Below are positions 1-6,905 of a DNA stretch of 8,039 nucleotides, piece by piece. Origin of the DNA: Actinomycetota bacterium (GTDB lineage Bacteria > Actinomycetota > Acidimicrobiia > Acidimicrobiales > Poriferisodalaceae). The notes beneath the pieces were generated by a model. The model was not told where the DNA came from and searched no databases. It worked only from the letters and a program-made list of their open reading frames with translations. The translations under genes and the position numbers were made by a program. Numbering within the stretch: position 1 is the first letter of the stretch; each line of letters starts with the position of its first letter. The stretch covers positions 1 to 8,039 of the forward strand of contig JAADHX010000331.1 of assembly GCA_013151655.1 (NCBI GenBank), given 5' to 3'.

Positions 1-1
1 G

Positions 2-1564
2 ACGGTGCCGCTGTGGCGGCCACTGATCGTGTCCATCGGGGTAGCGTCGATGCTCGTTGGAGCGGTCATCGCTATGCGGCGAACCGACCTCAAACAGATT
101 TTGGCGTATGGAACCATCAGCCAACTCGGGCTGCTCTTCCTTCTATTCGGATTCGGCGACCCAGGACTAACGACGGCTGGTGTGGCCGTGCTTGTGGCTC
201 ACGCCTTGTACAAGGCCGCCATGTTCATGATGGTCGGCATCGTCGACCGCAATGCCGGAACCCGCGACATCACGGCTCTTAGCGGTCTCGGGCGAGCGCT
301 GCCCGCTCTCGCTATCGCGGCGGCGATCGCAGCCGCGTCCATGGCGGGCCTACCGCCGCTGCTGGGATTTGCGGCCAAAGAATTGGCGGTAGCGGCGATA
401 CTCGACCTCAGCGGTCCGTGGATGCTGCCGATCCTCGGCTCCGTCGCCGCGGCGTCGGTGCTCACCGTCGCCTATTCCGGCCGTGTAATATGGGGCGCGT
501 TCGCGGTCAAGGCTGGCATCGACGACACCGAACCGCGCGCACCGGGGCTGTTGTTTCTCGGACCACTGCTCGGACTCGCGGCGGCCAGCATCATCGTTGG
601 AATCGTGCCGGGATTGATTACTCCGTTGCTCGACGAGGCGGCGGCCGGACTCATCGGGGGCGGCGGCAAGAAGCATCTCGTGTTGTGGCCCGGGTTGCAC
701 CTTGCCCTGCTGGTCTCTGTGTTCATACTTGCCGCGGGCCTAGTGCTGGTGTTCATGCATGTCCGCGTCGACACGGTTGTGAGCCGGCTCCCGCGAATGG
801 TTAGCGGCGAGGGCCTCTTCGGCGCAGCGGTAAGCCGTTTGCTGCGGTTTGCCGAACGAGTCACCGCTTTCGTTCAGTCAGGCTCGTTGCCGACCTACAT
901 CACTGTCATTTTGTTCACAGCGGCCGTGGTGCCTGGAACGGTTCTCGTGCGCGGTGCCCAGTGGCCTGACGAGCTGGCGTGGTCGAACGGGTTCATTCAG
1001 ACTGCCGCGGCAATCGCGATCGTGGCCGCGGCAACAACCGCGATCCTTGCATCTGAACGTATAGCCGCCGTCGCCGCACTCGGAGCGGTCGGATTAGGCG
1101 TCGGCGTTCTCTTTATCATCGAAGGAGGCCCCGACCTCGCCCTGACCCAACTCCTGGTCGAGACTGTTGTCCTCGTCGCGTTCGCGTTGACATTTCGCCA
1201 TCTCCCTACCAAGTTCCGACGCCGATTCGTTCAACGTCGGTATCGCAGGGCCCGCACCGCCATCCGGATTATTGTCGCAGGCGCGGTCGGAAGCAGCGTC
1301 ACCCTGTTTGCGCTCACCACCGTCGCGGTGTCATCGGGCAGATCCTCACGGGCGGCGTACCTCGAGCTTGCGCCCACCGAAGCCGGCGGCAACAACGTCG
1401 TCAACACGATCCTCGTCGACTTCCGCGCGCTCGACACGATGGGTGAGATCACGGTGCTGATGGTTGCCGCTCTCGGCGTGCTGTCCTTGGTGGCGTCAGC
1501 AAAAGGCGCCGGCAGCGATACCGATCCACGCGAGCATTCACCAGAGAGTAGTAGCGCGACATGA
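2..1564 (+). CDS. mrpA: Na+/H+ antiporter subunit A (MrpA), 5' end cut off by window
   Basis: This is the C-terminal 519 or so residues of the largest Mrp subunit, an inner-membrane protein related to NuoL. The frame is open to the window edge and family members are far longer (roughly 750-950 residues), so the GTG at 5 is not the true start. Counting that codon as residue 1, the end of the proton-antiporter domain is visible: RTDLKQILAYGTISQLG at 26-42 and HALYKAAMF at 66-74, with the conserved His66 and Lys70, then GFAAKE with Lys125. An MbhD-like (DUF4040) segment follows, with GGPDLALTQLLVE at 374-386. An MbhE-like segment is next, with GGNNVVNTILVDFRALDTMGE at 461-481 in two parts around Asp472 and Glu481. 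The last 20 residues are hydrophilic. The stop overlaps mrpB by 4 bases. In the complex, MrpA forms one ion-translocation route and holds the MbhD/E helices. Identification is secure; only the start is missing. Confidence 0.95.
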   Translation, partial: TVPLWRPLIVSIGVASMLVGAVIAMRRTDLKQILAYGTISQLGLLFLLFGFGDPGLTTAGVAVLVAHALYKAAMFMMVGIVDRNAGTRDITALSGLGRALPALAIAAAIAAASMAGLPPLLGFAAKELAVAAILDLSGPWMLPILGSVAAASVLTVAYSGRVIWGAFAVKAGIDDTEPRAPGLLFLGPLLGLAAASIIVGIVPGLITPLLDEAAAGLIGGGGKKHLVLWPGLHLALLVSVFILAAGLVLVFMHVRVDTVVSRLPRMVSGEGLFGAAVSRLLRFAERVTAFVQSGSLPTYITVILFTAAVVPGTVLVRGAQWPDELAWSNGFIQTAAAIAIVAAATTAILASERIAAVAALGAVGLGVGVLFIIEGGPDLALTQLLVETVVLVAFALTFRHLPTKFRRRFVQRRYRRARTAIRIIVAGAVGSSVTLFALTTVAVSSGRSSRAAYLELAPTEAGGNNVVNTILVDFRALDTMGEITVLMVAALGVLSLVASAKGAGSDTDPREHSPESSSAT

Positions 1565-2022
1565 GCCACTCCCGTCGGACGATGCTGCTCGAGACCGGAG
1601 CCGACCTGATTGTTCCCACAGTCATGGTCTTCTCGCTGTACTTACTGTTCGCGGGTCACAACCAACCAGGCGGGGGGTTCATCGCCGGGCTGGTAGCAGG
1701 CGCAGGGCTCGCCGTGCGCACTCTCGCCGCAGACCCAGACGGCGAACCAGAGCCGGTTTGGGCGTCCGAGTCTTTGATGGGACTTGGCTTGCTCTTGGCG
1801 ACCGCTACAGCGATCGCGTCGTGGTTCGCTGGCGGGCAGTTGCTCGAGAGCGGAAGCGTTGTGTGGAATCTGCCGATCCTTGGCAAGGTCAAGATCTTCT
1901 CGGTGCTTGCCTTCGACATGGGTGTCTTTCTGGTAGTTGTCGGTCTGGTGGTTGCCGTTCTCAACGGCTTGGGCACATCTGTTGAGAACGAGGGCGATGT
2001 AGCAGGGACGCAGCCGCGATGA
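1561..2022 (+). CDS. mrpB: Na+/H+ antiporter subunit B (MrpB)
   Basis: This 153-residue membrane subunit belongs to the MnhB family (PF04039). The family hallmark GHNQPGGGFIAGL is at residues 32-44, just after a first hydrophobic helix at about 15-31. Further hydrophobic helices lie at about 40-56, 72-90 and 112-136, the last containing FDMGVFLVVVG. The hydrophilic tail (about 138-153) is short. The ATG at 1561 overlaps the mrpA stop (ATGA), and a purine-rich AGAGAG at 1543-1548 inside mrpA may serve as its ribosome binding site. The length is typical for the family. MrpB packs beside the MrpA C-terminal MbhD/E helices and is needed for antiport in studied systems. That it is separate from MrpA marks a group 1 operon. 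Confidence 0.96.
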   Translation: MSHSRRTMLLETGADLIVPTVMVFSLYLLFAGHNQPGGGFIAGLVAGAGLAVRTLAADPDGEPEPVWASESLMGLGLLLATATAIASWFAGGQLLESGSVVWNLPILGKVKIFSVLAFDMGVFLVVVGLVVAVLNGLGTSVENEGDVAGTQPR

Positions 2023-2432
2023 GTCTCATCTTGGCCATCACCATCGGCGCCCTATACGCCATAGGTACCTACGCTCTGTTCGATCGGTTTCTGAGCCGTA
2101 TCATCATTGGACTTGCGTTGTTGGGGCACGGTTCGGTGCTTATGTTGTTGTTCGCGGGCGGAACACCGAACGAGCCGCCGTTCGCCGATTCATCCATCAG
2201 CCCAGAGGAGTTCGCTGATCCACTGCCACAGGCGCTGGCTCTCACCGCCATTGTCATCACCTTCGGTGTGCTGGTGTTTCTGCTGGCAGTCTCGTACCGG
2301 AGCTGGACACTGACTCACGACGACGAAGTCGAGGACGACCTTGAGGACGCGCGACTCGCTTCGGACGATCGGGTCTCTCACAGCGTGGAACGCGAGCTGA
2401 GCGCCCTTGATGAGGATCTCGAAGAACGATGA
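2019..2432 (+). CDS. mrpC: Na+/H+ antiporter subunit C (MrpC), with long acidic tail
   Basis: This 137-residue protein is a NuoK/MnhC-like membrane subunit (PF00420). Three hydrophobic helices lie at about 2-20, 27-47 and 72-94. The family signature DPLPQALALTAIVI is at 67-80, before and within helix 3, and GLALLGHGSVL is at 31-41 in helix 2. The gene overlaps mrpB and mrpD by ATGA at both ends; a purine-rich AGCAGGGA at 2001-2008 lies upstream of the start. After the last helix comes a charged tail (about 99-137) with 17 Asp or Glu among the last 38 residues, longer than in the compact Bacillus-type MrpC of about 113 residues. The tail probably faces the cytoplasm. In the complex, MrpC helps link the MrpA and MrpD antiporter modules. 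Confidence 0.95.
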   Translation: MSLILAITIGALYAIGTYALFDRFLSRIIIGLALLGHGSVLMLLFAGGTPNEPPFADSSISPEEFADPLPQALALTAIVITFGVLVFLLAVSYRSWTLTHDDEVEDDLEDARLASDDRVSHSVERELSALDEDLEER

Positions 2433-3910
2433 GAGTGCTAATCGCGTTGCCGATCCTCATACCGATGACTGCCTCGGCGATCACCCTGTTGACGATGCGG
2501 ACCGGACGCCTCCAGCGGGCCGTCAGCATTGGCGCGTCCGCCGCAACCCTCGCTGCTTCGGTAGCGCTCCTAGTGCGGATCGAGGCCGAAGGCGTTACAG
2601 CGGTCGGAGTCGGTGGTTGGGCACCAGACGTCGGTATCGCTCTGGTAGCCGATCTATTCGCCTGCCTGTTGCTGGTGGTGTCCCACATCGCCATATTCTC
2701 GGTACTTGTCTATTCGGTCGGGCATCCGAGAACGCGCGATTCCGGAACTGTCTTCCATCCTTTGTACCTGGCCATGACCGCTGGCGTTTCCCTGGCTTTC
2801 CTGACCGGCGACCTGTTCAACCTTTTCGTCGCGTTTGAGATTCTCCTCACCGCGAGCTATGCCTTGCTGACGCTGGGCGGGCGCCGCGAACAGATTCGTC
2901 CGGCCATGACCTACATAGTCATCAGCCTGGTCGCATCGCTGTTATTCATTACTGCAATCGGTCTCATCTACGCGGCAACTGGCACGGTTAACCTTGCCAA
3001 GCTAGCGGTCGAACTCGAACAACTCCCAGGCGACGTCCGCACCGCATTGGGCCTGTTGTTACTAGTGGTGTTTGGCACCAAGGCCGCGGTATTCCCGCTT
3101 TTCTTCTGGCTACCAGACTCATACCCCACAGCGCCCTCACCGGTGTCAGCGGTGTTCGCTGGCCTGCTGACCAAGGTCGGGGTCTACGCGATCATCCGCT
3201 CGCAAACGCTGCTGTTCCCTCGCGACGAGCCCTGGTGGCTTCTTAGCATAGTAGCGGGCACGACCATGTTCATCGGCGTTCTCGGCGCGGTCGCACAACA
3301 AGACATGAAGCGGATTCTGAGCTTCCACATTGTGAGCCAGATTGGCTACATGATTATGGGGGTCGCGCTCTTCAGCGTCGCCGGGGTGGCAGCCGCGATC
3401 TTCTACCTAATGCACCACATACCCGTGAAGACGTCGCTATTTCTTCTCGAAGGCATAGTCGAACAAACTGCCGGATCTAGTCGCCTCGACCGTGTCTCGG
3501 GAATCGCCCGATCCCGGCCCGTAGTCGCCGCACTGTTCATGATTGTCGCGATGAGCCTCGCCGGCATCCCGCCGCTGTCGGGTTTCATAGGCAAGTTCGC
3601 CCTCCTCCAGGCTTCGGTAGAAGACGACCAGTGGATCATTGTCGTCGTCGCTCTGGTTGTCAGTATCTTGACTCTGTTCTCGATGACGAAGATCTGGAAT
3701 GCGGTATTTTGGGGCCAACCGTCGACGGGTCTAGCCCCATTGGCCTCAAACGTCGACAGCCATCGCTCCATGCTCGCCGCCACCGCCGGCCTCGTCATGC
3801 TGACCCTCGCCATCGCTGCCGGAGCAGGCCCGCTCTATGATCTCAGCGAGCGAGCCGCCACCGACCTGCTCATCCGCGGCCCATATCTCGATGCGATATT
3901 CTCACTATGA
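2429..3910 (+). CDS. mrpD: Na+/H+ antiporter subunit D (MrpD)
   Basis: This 493-residue polytopic protein of the proton-antiporter family (PF00361) is homologous to NuoM/NuoN and to the N-terminal part of MrpA. About fourteen hydrophobic helices fill its length. Visible charged residues of the proton path include Glu137 in LFVAFEILLTASYALL, Lys218 in VVFGTKAAVFPLFFWLPD, Lys249 in AGLLTKVGVYAIIR, Lys294 in QDMKRILSFH, and His329-His330 with Lys334. Lys389 lies in the later motif GIPPLSGFIGKF (379-390). All the expected key residues are intact, so the subunit should be active. The ATG at 2429 overlaps the mrpC stop. GAGGA at 2412-2416 is a plausible, slightly distant ribosome binding site. The length is normal for the family. 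Confidence 0.97.
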   Translation: MRVLIALPILIPMTASAITLLTMRTGRLQRAVSIGASAATLAASVALLVRIEAEGVTAVGVGGWAPDVGIALVADLFACLLLVVSHIAIFSVLVYSVGHPRTRDSGTVFHPLYLAMTAGVSLAFLTGDLFNLFVAFEILLTASYALLTLGGRREQIRPAMTYIVISLVASLLFITAIGLIYAATGTVNLAKLAVELEQLPGDVRTALGLLLLVVFGTKAAVFPLFFWLPDSYPTAPSPVSAVFAGLLTKVGVYAIIRSQTLLFPRDEPWWLLSIVAGTTMFIGVLGAVAQQDMKRILSFHIVSQIGYMIMGVALFSVAGVAAAIFYLMHHIPVKTSLFLLEGIVEQTAGSSRLDRVSGIARSRPVVAALFMIVAMSLAGIPPLSGFIGKFALLQASVEDDQWIIVVVALVVSILTLFSMTKIWNAVFWGQPSTGLAPLASNVDSHRSMLAATAGLVMLTLAIAAGAGPLYDLSERAATDLLIRGPYLDAIFSL

Positions 3911-4428
3911 AGCACCGTCTGATCCTCGCAGTCTGGCTCACCTTTGTCTGGCTAGAACTATGGGGCGATCTGTCCTGGGCGAACCTACTCAGCGGCATGC
4001 TGGTCGCCGTGCTGGTCGTCGTGCTCTTGGGTCCCAAGGAGCCCCTTGGGCTGCGGCCCCGGCCCATCGCGCTCGTGCGCTTCATGGCTTTCTTCGCTCA
4101 AAACCTGGTCATAGCCAGCTTGCAGGTGGCGCGGGAAGTTCTCAGACCCAGACCCCAGCTACTCCCGGCCGTTATAGCTGCTCGGATCTCCCCAACGAGC
4201 CGAGGCCTGATCGCGGTGATAGCGGCGGCCATCTCCCTCACCCCCGGAACCCTCGTGATTGACATTACCCGATCCGGCTCGGGCACCACGCTGTACATCC
4301 ACGTCTTCGACCTAGACGACCGCGCAGCTCTACTCGCGAGCGTGGCCCGCCTCGAACGACTGGCCGTCGCAGGATTGGCTCCGGCAACAACTGACGGCCG
4401 ATCTCACAAACCGGAAAGACAGCCATGA
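3907..4428 (+). CDS. mrpE: Na+/H+ antiporter subunit E (MrpE)
   Basis: This 173-residue subunit of the MnhE family (PF01899) has two N-terminal hydrophobic helices at about 5-20 and 26-42. A third membrane-associated helix at about 57-74 (FMAFFAQNLVIASLQVA) is followed by a soluble C-terminal domain. Family features are visible as ISLTPGTLVIDI at 109-120 and LYIHVFD at 129-135. The tail after about 158 is hydrophilic and basic. The start overlaps the mrpD stop by ATGA, and the stop overlaps mrpF in the same way. MrpE is an accessory subunit that in studied systems supports assembly or activity of the complex, rather than carrying the ion itself. The length is usual. Confidence 0.94.
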   Translation: MKHRLILAVWLTFVWLELWGDLSWANLLSGMLVAVLVVVLLGPKEPLGLRPRPIALVRFMAFFAQNLVIASLQVAREVLRPRPQLLPAVIAARISPTSRGLIAVIAAAISLTPGTLVIDITRSGSGTTLYIHVFDLDDRAALLASVARLERLAVAGLAPATTDGRSHKPERQP

Positions 4429-4691
4429 CCATCGCAACCACCGTCGCATTCGTGTTGATCGCTAGTGCTGCGCTCCTCAACGTCGCACGTATCATTCGTC
4501 GCGACTCCAGGCTGGCTGACCGTGCCCTGGGGCTCGACATGTTGTCGGTCTCGGTCGTGTCCGGCAGCGCCGTCCTCGCGGCTCGCACCGGCAACAGCAT
4601 CTACCTCGACCTCATCGTGGCCACTAGCCTTCTCGGGTTTCTGTCAACTGTGACAATGGCCCGCTTCATCGAGACCGGGTCCCGGCGATGA
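4425..4691 (+). CDS. mrpF: Na+/H+ antiporter subunit F (MrpF)
   Basis: This 88-residue small membrane subunit of the MrpF/PhaF family (PF04066) has three hydrophobic helices at about 5-22, 35-53 and 59-80. The family motif RRDSRLADRALGLD is at 25-38, with Asp32 and Asp38, and the third helix reads YLDLIVATSLLGFLSTV (60-76). A good ribosome binding site, GGAAAG at 4413-4418, precedes the ATG, which overlaps the mrpE stop. Position, size and motif all agree with MrpF. It belongs to the MrpE-F-G side of the complex. Confidence 0.94.
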   Translation: MTIATTVAFVLIASAALLNVARIIRRDSRLADRALGLDMLSVSVVSGSAVLAARTGNSIYLDLIVATSLLGFLSTVTMARFIETGSRR

Positions 4692-5011
4692 ACTTCTCCG
4701 TCGTTGTCGCCTCGGTCCTAATGGTAGGCGGCGCTGCGCTCACCTTGCTTGGTGCGATTGGAACTCACCGATTCGACGACGTGTTCGCCAGAATGCACTC
4801 AGCCACCAAGCCAGTGACCCTCGGAATCTTGCTGCTGCTTCTGGGGGCGAGCGTAGCCTTGAGTGAGCGCGACGCGGTGATGAAACTCTCCCTCGCCGCC
4901 GCCCTGCAACTACTCACCGCTCCGTTCGGAATGCAACTCCTTGGTCGAGCCGCGTACCGAACCGGAACCGAGCTGTCGCCTACCACGGTCGTCGACGACC
5001 TAGCCGAATAG
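4688..5011 (+). CDS. mrpG: Na+/H+ antiporter subunit G (MrpG)
   Basis: This 107-residue small membrane subunit of the MnhG/PhaG family (PF03334) has three helices at about 3-25, 43-59 and 65-86. The family signature is seen as RFDDVFARMHSATKPVTLG at 28-46, matching the usual RFPD-x-Y-x-RLHAATK pattern. The ATG overlaps the mrpF stop by ATGA, making this the last gene of the seven-gene operon. It ends in TAG, and the next gene is 90 bases downstream. I see no GC-rich hairpin followed by a T-run after it, so read-through into the khtT-like gene is possible. Confidence 0.94.
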   Translation: MNFSVVVASVLMVGGAALTLLGAIGTHRFDDVFARMHSATKPVTLGILLLLLGASVALSERDAVMKLSLAAALQLLTAPFGMQLLGRAAYRTGTELSPTTVVDDLAE

Positions 5012-5084
5012 GCGAGTGACTGCGGGCGATCGGACCACAGCGACTGAATCCGCGGTTGGTCGGGCAAAGGCGCCGGAGGCCACC

Positions 5085-5101
5085 TAGAATCGAGACAACT
5101 T
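5085..5101 (+). promoter_or_regulatory. Possible -10 element just upstream of the khtT-like gene
   Basis: TAGAAT at 5085-5090 fits the actinobacterial sigma-70-type -10 pattern TAnnnT. It would place a transcription start only a few bases before the ATG at 5102, giving a nearly leaderless mRNA, as is common in actinomycetes. No convincing -35 box sits 16-18 bases upstream; TTGGTC at 5056-5061 is too far away. The only strong GGAGG (5075-5079) lies 22 bases before the ATG, too far for a normal ribosome binding site. The call is tentative. Confidence 0.3.
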
Positions 5102-5593
5102 ATGACCCACATCGACGAGACGAAACTGCCTGGAGTAGGGGCGCTTCACTGTTTCGATTGCCAGAGCGGCGACCGGATCGGTGTGATTTCGCACCACGCT
5201 GGCCGCCGCGAGGTCATCATCTACGATTCCGACGACCTCGACCGCGTCGGCGAATGTGCCACGATGACCCCTGATGAGGCCCTGGTCCTGGCAGACCTCC
5301 TCGGCGGCACGAGTGTCACGCACCGCTTAGACGATCTACGTCAGGAAATTGACGGGTTGGCAATCGACTGGCTCCCGATCTCCGGACACAGTGCTTACGC
5401 AGGCAAAACAATCGGTGACACTGCACTGCGCACACGCACCGGCGTCACGATCGTCGCTCTCGTCCGAGGCGACAGACCCATTCCTGCGCCTGGGCCCGAC
5501 GAGGAGCTCCATGTCGACGACACCGCTGTCGTCGTCGGGACTGCCGAAGGCATAGATGCCGCAGCCCAAATGTTGGTCGCCGCCGGTTCATGA
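5102..5593 (+). CDS. khtT: KhtT-like regulatory subunit of cation:proton antiporter (TrkA-C/RCK_C domain)
   Basis: This 163-residue soluble protein has an N-terminal part of about 80 residues (ETKLPGVGALHCF at 6-18, then RIGVISHHAGRREVIIYD at 25-42) typical of actinobacterial antiporter regulatory subunits. A C-terminal RCK_C (TrkA-C, PF02080) domain spans about 88-160, with TGVTIVALVRGDRPIPAPGP at 113-132 and DTAVVVGT at 140-147. In studied KhtT proteins this domain senses ligands or pH and gates the membrane partner; here the role is inferred from domain and context. It lacks a full N-terminal nucleotide-binding RCK_N fold. Its stop overlaps the antiporter gene by ATGA, which strongly supports a two-subunit unit. 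No membrane segments are seen. The start has no good ribosome binding site nearby, consistent with a leaderless or read-through transcript. Confidence 0.85.
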   Translation: MTHIDETKLPGVGALHCFDCQSGDRIGVISHHAGRREVIIYDSDDLDRVGECATMTPDEALVLADLLGGTSVTHRLDDLRQEIDGLAIDWLPISGHSAYAGKTIGDTALRTRTGVTIVALVRGDRPIPAPGPDEELHVDDTAVVVGTAEGIDAAAQMLVAAGS

Positions 5594-6789
5594 TCCTCGC
5601 GGCGACTCCAGGCTCAGCGACACTGCTGCTCGAGCTCGGCGCCATCCTGGTGGCGCTGGCCTTTCTAGGACGCCTCGCCGCCCGCTTTAAGGTCCCATCG
5701 ATTCCGCTATACCTCTTGGCTGGTTTGGCGGTCGGCGAAGGCGGCATCTTCGAACTATTCACGGCGCGAGACTTCATCGAAACCGGCGCTCAGATTGGCG
5801 TGATTCTACTTCTTCTCCTGCTTGGGATGGAGTTCACCGGCGACGAACTGACCGCATCACTTCGCGATCACGCACCGGCGGGAGCCGTCGACCTAGTCTT
5901 GAACTTCACGCCAGGCGTCGTCCTTGGCGTGCTACTCGGCTGGGATATCCGCGCTGCCCTCCTGCTGGGCGGAATCACCTATATATCGTCGTCAGGCATC
6001 ATCGCCAGGCTCCTTAGCGACTTAGGCAACACCGGTAACCGCGAGACACCCGTCGTCCTCGCGATTCTCGTCACCGAGGATCTCGTGATGGCCCTGTACC
6101 TGCCGCTCATGGCAGGACTCCTCATCGGCGGTGACCCGTTCGACATTGGCCTAGAGATCAGCATCGCGATTACCGCTGTTGTGGCCGCTCTCGTCCTGGC
6201 CATCAAGTTCGGAAACAGGATTAGCGCCGCGGTCTTTCACCGATCGGACGAAAACCTTCTCCTGAGCCTTCTCGGCATCGCCCTAGTGGTGGCCGGCATC
6301 GCTGAACACCTTCAGGCCTCGGCCGCCGTCGGCGCGTTTCTTGTCGGGATCGCGTTGAACGGGCCAGCCGAACACGCGGCCCGCAACATCCTCGGTCCGC
6401 TTCGTGACCTGTTCGCAGCGATGTTCTTCGTGTTCTTCGGCCTCCAGATCAACCCTGCCGACCTCCCTCCCGCCCTCGGCATCGCGGCTGTCCTCGCAGT
6501 GGTCACCGCCGCCAGCAAACTCGCCACCGGGTGGTGGAGCGCGGCAAGGGTCGGTATCGACTGGCCCGGTCGGCTTCGAGCCGGAACAACACTCATGGCG
6601 CGCGGCGAGTTCTCTATTGTGATCGCAGGCATCGCGGTCGCCGACGGAATCGAGAGCGATCTCGGCCCCCTAGCCGCCGCCTACGTCCTGATACTCGCCG
6701 TTGGCGGCCCGTTACTCACCCGCGCCGCCGACCCGATCGCCAATTGGATCAGACGCCGCAACAGGGACTCCCGTGCAGTTTCTGCCTGA
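5590..6789 (+). CDS. khtU: CPA2-family cation:proton antiporter (KhtU-like)
   Basis: This 399-residue polytopic membrane protein of the Na_H_Exchanger/KefB fold (PF00999) has about 12-13 hydrophobic helices and almost no C-terminal soluble domain. This fits a design in which the RCK_C regulator is a separate protein encoded just upstream. Visible CPA2 features are the unwound-helix region YISSSGIIARLL at 131-142, the acidic pair Glu163-Asp164 in VTEDLVMALYLPL (161-173) as the probable ion-binding site, VGAFLVGIALNG at 247-258, and the late RGEFS motif at 338-342. The likely substrate is K+ exchanged for H+ by analogy with KhtTU, but Na+ cannot be excluded from sequence. The start ATG overlaps the khtT-like stop; there is no strong ribosome binding site, so translation is probably coupled. 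It should act with Mrp in cytoplasmic pH and cation balance. Confidence 0.87.
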   Translation: MILAATPGSATLLLELGAILVALAFLGRLAARFKVPSIPLYLLAGLAVGEGGIFELFTARDFIETGAQIGVILLLLLLGMEFTGDELTASLRDHAPAGAVDLVLNFTPGVVLGVLLGWDIRAALLLGGITYISSSGIIARLLSDLGNTGNRETPVVLAILVTEDLVMALYLPLMAGLLIGGDPFDIGLEISIAITAVVAALVLAIKFGNRISAAVFHRSDENLLLSLLGIALVVAGIAEHLQASAAVGAFLVGIALNGPAEHAARNILGPLRDLFAAMFFVFFGLQINPADLPPALGIAAVLAVVTAASKLATGWWSAARVGIDWPGRLRAGTTLMARGEFSIVIAGIAVADGIESDLGPLAAAYVLILAVGGPLLTRAADPIANWIRRRNRDSRAVSA

Positions 6790-6831
6790 TACAGCCCAAT
6801 CGCTGCGTGCCATTAACCGCTGCCCTGACGC

Positions 6832-6864
6832 CACTGTCGCTACAATCTACGACACACTGTCGTA
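6832..6864 (+). promoter_or_regulatory. Putative promoter -10 with overlapping palindromic operator
   Basis: TACAAT at 6841-6846 is one base from the consensus -10 hexamer. Starting two bases later is a perfect inverted repeat, TACGACA-CAC-TGTCGTA (6848-6864), with 7-bp arms, lying where transcription would start. The 8-mer CACTGTCG occurs at 6832-6839 and again at 6855-6862, 23 bases apart, so an extra half-site flanks the -10 on the other side. No clear -35 is seen; TTAACC at 6813-6818 is too far, with a 22-base gap. The layout suggests a repressor-controlled promoter for the haem protein gene beginning about 50 bases downstream. The arms ending in ACA/TGT recall the TACA-TGTA style of BlaI/CopY-family operators, but the regulator is not identified. 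Confidence 0.5.
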
Positions 6865-6905
6865 ATGATGCACTCGGACCAATTGACTCAGCGAGCCAAC
6901 ACCAG

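Noticed and set aside
1464..1985. 173-codon plus-strand open frame across the mrpA-mrpB junction
   Set aside because: It is out of frame with both mrpA and mrpB, is rich in Arg and Ser as expected for a shadow frame of GC-rich DNA, and matches no family I know.
2257..2694. 145-codon minus-strand open frame over mrpC and mrpD
   Set aside because: It is antisense to well-supported genes, has low-complexity Arg/Ala/Thr composition and shows no recognisable domain.
3403..3813. 136-codon minus-strand open frame within mrpD
   Set aside because: It is a shadow of the strongly conserved mrpD coding frame, with no motifs or plausible regulatory signals of its own.
3837..4262. 141-codon plus-strand open frame across the mrpD-mrpE junction
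   Set aside because: It is off-frame to MrpE, which carries clear family motifs, and the alternative translation is rich in Arg, Pro and Ser without structure.
5030..5061. Possible hairpin GACCA...TGGTC after mrpG as an operon terminator
   Set aside because: The stem is only 5 bp with a loop of about 20 bases and there is no T-run, so it does not support a terminator.
5515..5534. Inverted repeat CGACGACA-CCGC-TGTCGTCG inside the khtT-like gene, similar to the operator-like palindrome at 6848-6864
   Set aside because: It falls on Asp (GAC) and Val (GTC) codons of the RCK_C domain, where such repeats arise by chance, and its spacer is 4 rather than 3 bases with different outer arm bases. It is also a caution about overvaluing the intergenic palindrome.
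6531..6905. Long 5' extension of the haem protein frame into the antiporter gene
   Set aside because: It would overlap the conserved end of the antiporter by about 260 bases in another frame and run through the putative promoter; its translation is Arg-rich shadow sequence.
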